From positions 186,001-250,000 of the forward strand of contig JAMXBD010000818.1 of NCBI GenBank assembly GCA_024138025.1: a stretch of DNA of 64,000 nt. The letters run 5' to 3'. The notes under the pieces were generated by a model. That model saw only the letters and a program-made list of their open reading frames with translations. It had not been told where the DNA came from and did no database searches. A program made the translations under genes and the position numbers. This document shows positions 59,138 through 64,000 of this stretch, piece after piece (the first letter of the stretch is position 1; every line of letters starts with the position of its first letter). This DNA is from Combretum micranthum (taxonomy: Eukaryota > Streptophyta > Magnoliopsida > Myrtales > Combretaceae).

Positions 59138-60828
59138 CCTCCAATCTCCTCTTATTGGACAAGAGATCTTTTAAAAATTTAGCATACTTTGGCATTTGTG
59201 AAAGAGCTTCAACAAAAGGAATATTAATATGCAATTGCTTAAAAAGCTCAAGAAATTTACCAAATTGTTCTTTGTCCTTTGTTTGATTGAGGCGGGAAGG
59301 ATAAGGAATCCGTGGTGCATACTCCTTCACAGCGAAGATGGTGATTTCTTTGCTGGTTCCACTTCTTTTTGCTTCAATTCTTCTGATTTAGCCTTTGGAA
59401 CTTCTTCTTTTTCTTGCTCCTGTGATTTTTCAGATTGCAACTCCTTTCCACTTCTTAAGGTGATGGCCTTTGCTTGCTCTCTTGGATTAGGCTCGGTGTT
59501 ACTAGGAAGAGAACCCAATTGCCTTTCAGATAACAACTTAGCCATTTGACCAATTTGATTTTCAAGATTGTGGATGGAAGCTTCTTGGTTCCTATGCCTT
59601 GCTTCTGAGCCTTGAATGAATTTGTCAACAATTCTTCCAGATTTGATTTCTTTTCTGGTTGAGGTGGGGCTGGAAGTTGCAGCAAAGGTTGAGGTGGAGC
59701 TGGAAGTTGAAGTGGAGGTTGATTTGATCTTTGAAATCCCGGAGGTGGATAATTAGCCCTTTGAGGATTTGCATTACCATAGCTGAAATTGGGGTGATTG
59801 CGCCAACCCGGATTGTATGTGTTGCTATAAGGATTATTTTGTTGCCTATTTTGGTTTCCCAAATAATCAACATGCTCCTGATGATCAAAGAAGTTGCTAT
59901 GATCTTCCGATGATTCTCCAAATTGGTTTATAGGATTTGATGTGTTCTTGATGCTAGCAACTTGCTTACTCAAAGCATCCATTTTAGCAACAATGGAGGT
60001 CATGAGATCTACCTCATACAATCCAGCTGTTCTTTGTTTGCCTCGGTTATTTCCCCATTGGTAATTATTTCTGCCATATCTTCAAAAAGCTTCAAGGACT
60101 CTCTGGTGTCTTAGAATTCAAAGTACCTCCAGCTGAGGCATCCACTAGTTGCCTTGTAGTTGTGTTTAAACCATTATAAAAGGTTTGCACTTGCATCCAT
60201 GATGGTAATTGATGATGTGGACATCGCCTTAACAATTCCTTCCACCTTTGCCATGCATCATACAAAGTTTCTGAATCATTTTGAACAAAAGAAGAGATAT
60301 CATTCCTTAGCTTGGCTGTTTTACATGGAGGAAAGTAATTATCCAAAAATTGTTTAACCATATCCTCCCAACTAGTAATAGCTCCAGCTCCTAAGGAAGT
60401 CAACCAATTCTTAGCTTTCCCTCTCAATGAAAAGGGAAAAAGTCTAAGACGCACGGCATCATCAGCAACTCCATTGCTTTAAAAGTTTCACAAATTTCTA
60501 AGAAACTTTGGATATGTGCATGTGGATCCTCATCCGGAAGTCCATCAAACTGACAATATTGCTGCAAAAGTTGGATGACAACACCTTTAATTTCAAAGTT
60601 ATTAGCCCCAATGGGAGGCTTCACAATAGTTGGACCGGTGCCATCAAGAGTAGGCCTTGAATACTCCAATTGGTTTTAGGATATTCTCCAGCCATGACTT
60701 GTTCTTCCTCTTGCTTAAGCTGGATGATTGCTCAGAATGTTCAGCAACTGTGTTCTTCTAATTTTACGGAGTGTTCTCTCGATTTCAGGGTCTAAATCGA
60801 GAAGATCTGTCGGAAGGCTCCTTGTCAT
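59070..60828 (-). pseudogene. Athila gag, frameshifted
   Basis: It begins MTRSLPTDLLDLDPEIERTL at 60828, with MTRS shared with the other Athila. The conserved capsid follows: PPIGANNFEIKGVVIQLLQQ, QFDGLPDEDPHAHIQSFLEI, then (60454-60092) FSLRGKAKNWLTSLGAGAIT, WEDMVKQFLDNYFPP, AWQRWKELLRRCPHHQLPSW and TFYNGLNTTTRQLVDASAGG. The C-terminal part has NPGWRNHPNFSYGN, a Pro/Gln repeat (LPAPPQP twice) and AKAITLRSGKEL. It ends with PYPSRLNQTKDKEQFGKFLE and ALSQMPKYAKFLKDLLSNKR before protease. At least five frame changes divide it. Confidence 0.85.
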
Positions 60829-60946
60829 ACACCTATAACAACAAAAGAACTAATCAGAATTATTGAAAAGCAGGAGAAGAAGAAAATAAAAAAAAATGAC
60901 TAAAGTAGTAGATAATATGGCTTTTCCTAATATTGCTTTTCAAAAT

Positions 60947-60963
60947 CCCCGGCAACGGCGCCA
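60947..60963 (-). promoter_or_regulatory. Primer-binding site of the Athila element
   Basis: The minus strand reads TGGCGCCGTTGCCGGGG, complementary to the tRNA-Asp 3' end (CCCCGGCAACGGCGCCA). It lies seven bases inside the 5' LTR. This is the classical Athila primer site and is unmutated here. Confidence 0.92.
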
Positions 60964-60970
60964 AGAAACT

Positions 60971-62404
60971 TGATGATGTTTTACCGATCGTATTAATTTC
61001 TAAAATTTATAAACCCGATTAAATCTACGATCAAAGCTAGGCAAGCGCACCTATTCGATGTAGCATAGATTTTAGGGTAGTCGTCCTCAGGGATTTTGAA
61101 GAACAAGTACTAGTATTACCGGTTCTCTACTATTTAGCCTAAATTTTGGAGAGAAATCTACAATTAACTACTAAGCAGAAGATTAAGCAAGCTCTGATCA
61201 ACTAATGTTTGCTTTCAAAGATGAATTCAATCACAAGACATACTCTCCACCTTGATCCACCCTAAACCTAAAGTTCTTATGATAAAAGATTGATTAATGA
61301 ATCATTCATGCTTTGCACTGCGGGATCTCAACAAGTAAATCAATTCCTCCCTCGAGTTAATCAATTCCTAACCCTAAATGAGATAGTAGAGACCTCTCCC
61401 TTACTAACATCACATAGGATTGCATTAAAGATCATGATCCTTGAACAAGAATTAAATTCTTTATAGCAGAAAATCGTAATTTCCCTACCTCTAGGTGAAA
61501 TAAGCAATTCCTCTATTCATGAAGATCTATCTAATTGAATGAAACCTCTTTCAATCCAATAAGAATCAAACATGCAATTAATTTGTGCACAAATCAATCA
61601 CAAGACTATTGAATCACATGAATAGATACAAAGGCATGAACATTCATTAATCAAAAGACATTTCAATTCGTATGGTTAGGGTTTCACAAGATGAAGAGTA
61701 TAAGAATCTACTCCTCCATGAGATTTATAATAAGAACAAAAGATCTAGAGGAAATAGAAAGAATCATGATAGAAAGAATAAACCCTAATTGATGTCTTGA
61801 GATCTTCAATGGATGCCCTAGCAATCCTTCGTAATTTCCTTCGTAATTTCTGTTTAGAGCCTAAAAAATGATCTAAAAGTAAAACAAGAAAACAGAGCTC
61901 TATTTATACTTTTGGAAAAATCCAGTTCATCCTCAGGCGTTCCTGGCCAGGATCGGGCAGGATGAAGGCAAAATAACTAAAATTGTAAAAGCATTCTGAT
62001 GTCTTCCTTGACTGTCAGCCCTGGGCGAGGATGAATAAAAGGCTGAAAACTTTTCTTCATGTGTAGCTGCTGTTCGCATCCTTCGCGTCCTTCCTGGCTA
62101 AGGATGAAGGTAAGGATGAAGATTAAACTTCTCTTTTGCATTCTGACCTCTTCCTCCCAGTTCTTCCCTGCCAAGGATGAATAAAGGATGAAAACATAAA
62201 CTTCCTTCTTGAACAAAATTGATTCAAACTTGTTTAATTTGCTTTAATTTCCTTTGAACCATCATAAAAACTTCCAAATATGATCTTTAAGCCAAGAAAT
62301 GAATTTTTCACAAAATAAATGTCCTTTTCTCCATGAAATCTCAAAAATTACATACCAAGAATGCTCAAATAGCACCAAAATTAAGGGTCTAATGACACTT
62401 ATCA
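60971..62404 (-). repeat. 5' LTR of the Athila element
   Basis: A 1434-bp partner of 34727-36163. It has a TATAAATA box on the minus strand at 61901-61908 and the same GGATGAA-rich cluster (61922-62190). Differences from the 3' copy are few and are often one-base or few-base losses. Confidence 0.92.
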
Positions 62405-62632
62405 TATACTTATATATTAAGTAGAAATTAGTTTTGTTGTTTTAATCATATATTAATATATTACAAATATAGAACTTATAAATTTGCTAATGAGCTTATT
62501 AACAAGCATGTTAATAAGCTTACTTCCAAGCATATCCACAAGCCTAAAATGAGCCTATTCACGAGCCTGAATCAAAGTTCGAGCTCAGATTGTTTACTGA
62601 ATGAGCTTGTGAAACTCAACTCATTTACAATC
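62405..62632. repeat. AGCTCGA-rich element, copy 2, right part
   Basis: Continuation of 34407-34726 after the Athila insertion. It starts with the second TATAC duplication and then has repeated GAGC(C/T)TATT, AAGCTTA and GTTCGAGCTCAG words. It grades into the tandem array that follows. Confidence 0.6.
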
Positions 62633-63170
62633 CTATTTGATTGCGGAAAAAAAGACAAAATCATTAAAGTAACTTGTCTTTAGACTTTAAAACATAACTA
62701 ATATTCAATGGGGGTAATGTATAAGAATATGTGAGTAATATTACATTAAGATCAATCAAGTATTAATACTCAGCCTATCTTCATTGAGCTAAGCTAAACT
62801 CGAGTAACTCGCTAATAGTTGACTCATTTGCAGGCTTATTTGATTGAGGAAAAAGGAATCATTCAAGTAACTTGTCTTTAGACTTTAATACATTACTAAT
62901 ATCCAATGGGGTAATGCATAAGAATATGTGTGCAATATTACATTAAGGTCAATCAAGAATCAATACTTAGCCTATCTTCCATGAGCTAAGCCAAGCTCAA
63001 GTAACTTATGAGTAGTTTGGGTCGTTTGTAGCCTTATTTGGTTGAGGGGGAAAAAATCATTCAAGTAACTTTTCTTTACACTTTAACACATAACTATTAT
63101 CCAATAGGATAATGCATAAGAACATGCAAGTAATATTGCATTATGGTCAATCAAGTATCAATACTCCGTT
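62632..63170. repeat. Tandem array of ~200-bp units
   Basis: Units at 62632-62832, 62833-63030 and 63031-63170 (partial). Each starts C(C/T)TATTTG(A/G)TTG(A/C)GG. Each carries TCATT(A/C)AAGTAACTT(G/T)TCTTTA, a CCAAT(G/A)GG-type block, AATGCATAAGAA and TTACATTAAG(A/G)TCAATCAAG. The first two end in a short GAGCTAAGC(T/C)(A/C)A plus CTC(G/A)AGTAAC stretch like the neighbouring element. Divergence is moderate. Confidence 0.8.
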
Positions 63171-64000
63171 GATGTGAATATTAATTGTAGCATAGAAATA
63201 CCCCCTTCTCGGCCTATCTTCCACGACGAATTCGACAAAATTCCATGAGATTTTGCTATCTTTTTGTGTAAGTAACAAACCACATATCCTTTGTATATTC
63301 TCATTCTTCTTCCTTTCATGAGGCTAGCGTCGAAATGCTCGGACTTGTGGAACTCATCCCCCGTATACACTCGGTACGCCTGTATATCTACTTCCTTTTT
63401 TTTTTTTTTTTTTTCTTTTTAAGGCCAAAATCTACTTCCTAAATTTGATATTTCTAGCCATGTTTTAATTGAAATCGAACTGTAAGTCGCAAGCTAGAAT
63501 ACGCATCTTAAATATGGAAGTCACTTTCCTTGATTGAAGCTCTTTTTAACCTACCAAACTACTAGAGGAAGTTGGTGGGGATTAGATCTCTTGCACGTTT
63601 CATTATGAAATTATGAGTGCACAATACACATAAATACGTTCTAATGTGTTGGACTATTGATTTAAAAATCAACACATATCATAGCATAGGATAAGGTAAC
63701 ATGATAGCATGTTGATATAGAAATATGTTGATATATAAATATGCGGATACTTATTTATATGAATGTAATAAATTATTTTATGTCCACATTTGAAATAAAT
63801 AATGATAAATATATATACATATTAGAATCACATGTTAAAACATAAAATACCAAATTTGTTCAAATGAGCAAGTAGGTCTTCTCGATAGAATCAATAAATT
63901 GTACTGATCCAAGCCCCTAAAGCCTAAATAAATACCACCAGTGGAAAAGTATATATGAAACCACATGGAAATGATTATAAATTTGCAAAAATAGGTTTAA
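63171..64000. other. AT-rich DNA, no gene recognised
   Basis: Includes a T run at about 63397-63414 and AT-rich sequence to the window end. A 70-codon minus-strand open frame at 63158-63370 is not recognised and overlaps the end of the tandem array, so I do not call it. Confidence 0.5.

Larger units (their letters stand above)
34727..62404 (-). mobile_element. Ty3/gypsy Athila element, carrying a nested Tekay element
   Basis: The LTRs (34727-36163 and 60971-62404; 1437 and 1434 bp) are almost identical, begin TGATGATGTTTTA and end CACTTATCA. They are flanked by perfect TATAC duplications (34722-34726 and 62405-62409). Order on the minus strand: tRNA-Asp primer site, gag, protease, RT, RNase H, integrase, a gap holding the Tekay insertion, a third ORF and a polypurine tract. 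Without the insertion the element is about 13 kb, the usual Athila size. LTR similarity implies a recent insertion. The coding frames are nevertheless broken by many single-base indels. Confidence 0.92.

Noticed and set aside
62632..63170. CRISPR-like or satellite array
   Set aside because: Only about three ~200-bp units without short direct repeats and spacers. Not CRISPR and too short to be called a satellite.
63158..63370. 70-codon minus-strand open frame near the right end
   Set aside because: No recognised domain, and it overlaps the end of the tandem array. Coding evidence is too weak.

Overview
The window looks like an intergenic, repeat-packed stretch of an angiosperm nuclear genome, most likely a eudicot. 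I found no convincing host gene, tRNA, rRNA or CRISPR array. It is AT-rich, and almost all recognisable coding potential belongs to LTR retrotransposons: Ty3/gypsy lineages Athila, Tat and Tekay (chromovirus), plus Ty1/copia. Smaller TIR elements and simple repeats fill the gaps.

Left flank (1-7648): decayed AT-rich DNA with a copia-type LTR remnant ending at 1819, an AGCTCGA-rich short repeat (3179-3632), a GA microsatellite, and a 1.5-kb copia-type solo LTR (5601-7126, target duplication TACTT). The solo LTR splits an older TIR-like repeat.

Left nest (7654-26893): an old minus-strand Tat element bounded by 704- and 754-bp LTRs and the duplication TAATA. Its gag, protease, RT, RNase H and integrase are all broken. 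It also carries an antisense ORF remnant, a Tekay-like LTR scrap (9848-10149), a plus-strand Athila derivative without pol (10150-20032, 3' LTR truncated) and a GC-rich hAT-like MITE (21691-22192).

Middle (26899-34216): a possible short MITE, then a minus-strand copia element (27749-34216). Its RNase H is split by an Athila-like solo LTR (28207-29834).

Right nest (34407-63170): an AGCTCGA-rich repeat interrupted by a 27.7-kb minus-strand Athila (34727-62404, duplication TATAC, tRNA-Asp primer site). This Athila is itself interrupted by a 14.7-kb minus-strand Tekay chromovirus (40616-55296, duplication ATATG, tRNA-iMet primer site). The Tekay element has an extra acidic ORF before gag, nearly intact pol, a chromodomain, and a 1.03-kb tandem triplication across its pol/3' LTR junction. 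A roughly 200-bp tandem array follows.

Each element follows the usual scheme: the 5' LTR drives transcription, the primer-binding site (PBS) and polypurine tract (PPT) prime reverse transcription, gag forms particles, and protease, RT, RNase H and integrase copy and insert the element. None looks fully functional as read. Many breaks in the two young elements are single-base losses in or beside homopolymers, so some may be consensus errors rather than real decay. The most interesting items are the pre-gag ORF of the Tekay element, paired short hairpins shared by the two Athila 3' non-coding regions, the pol-less Athila with its arginine/glycine-rich third ORF, and the tandem triplication.
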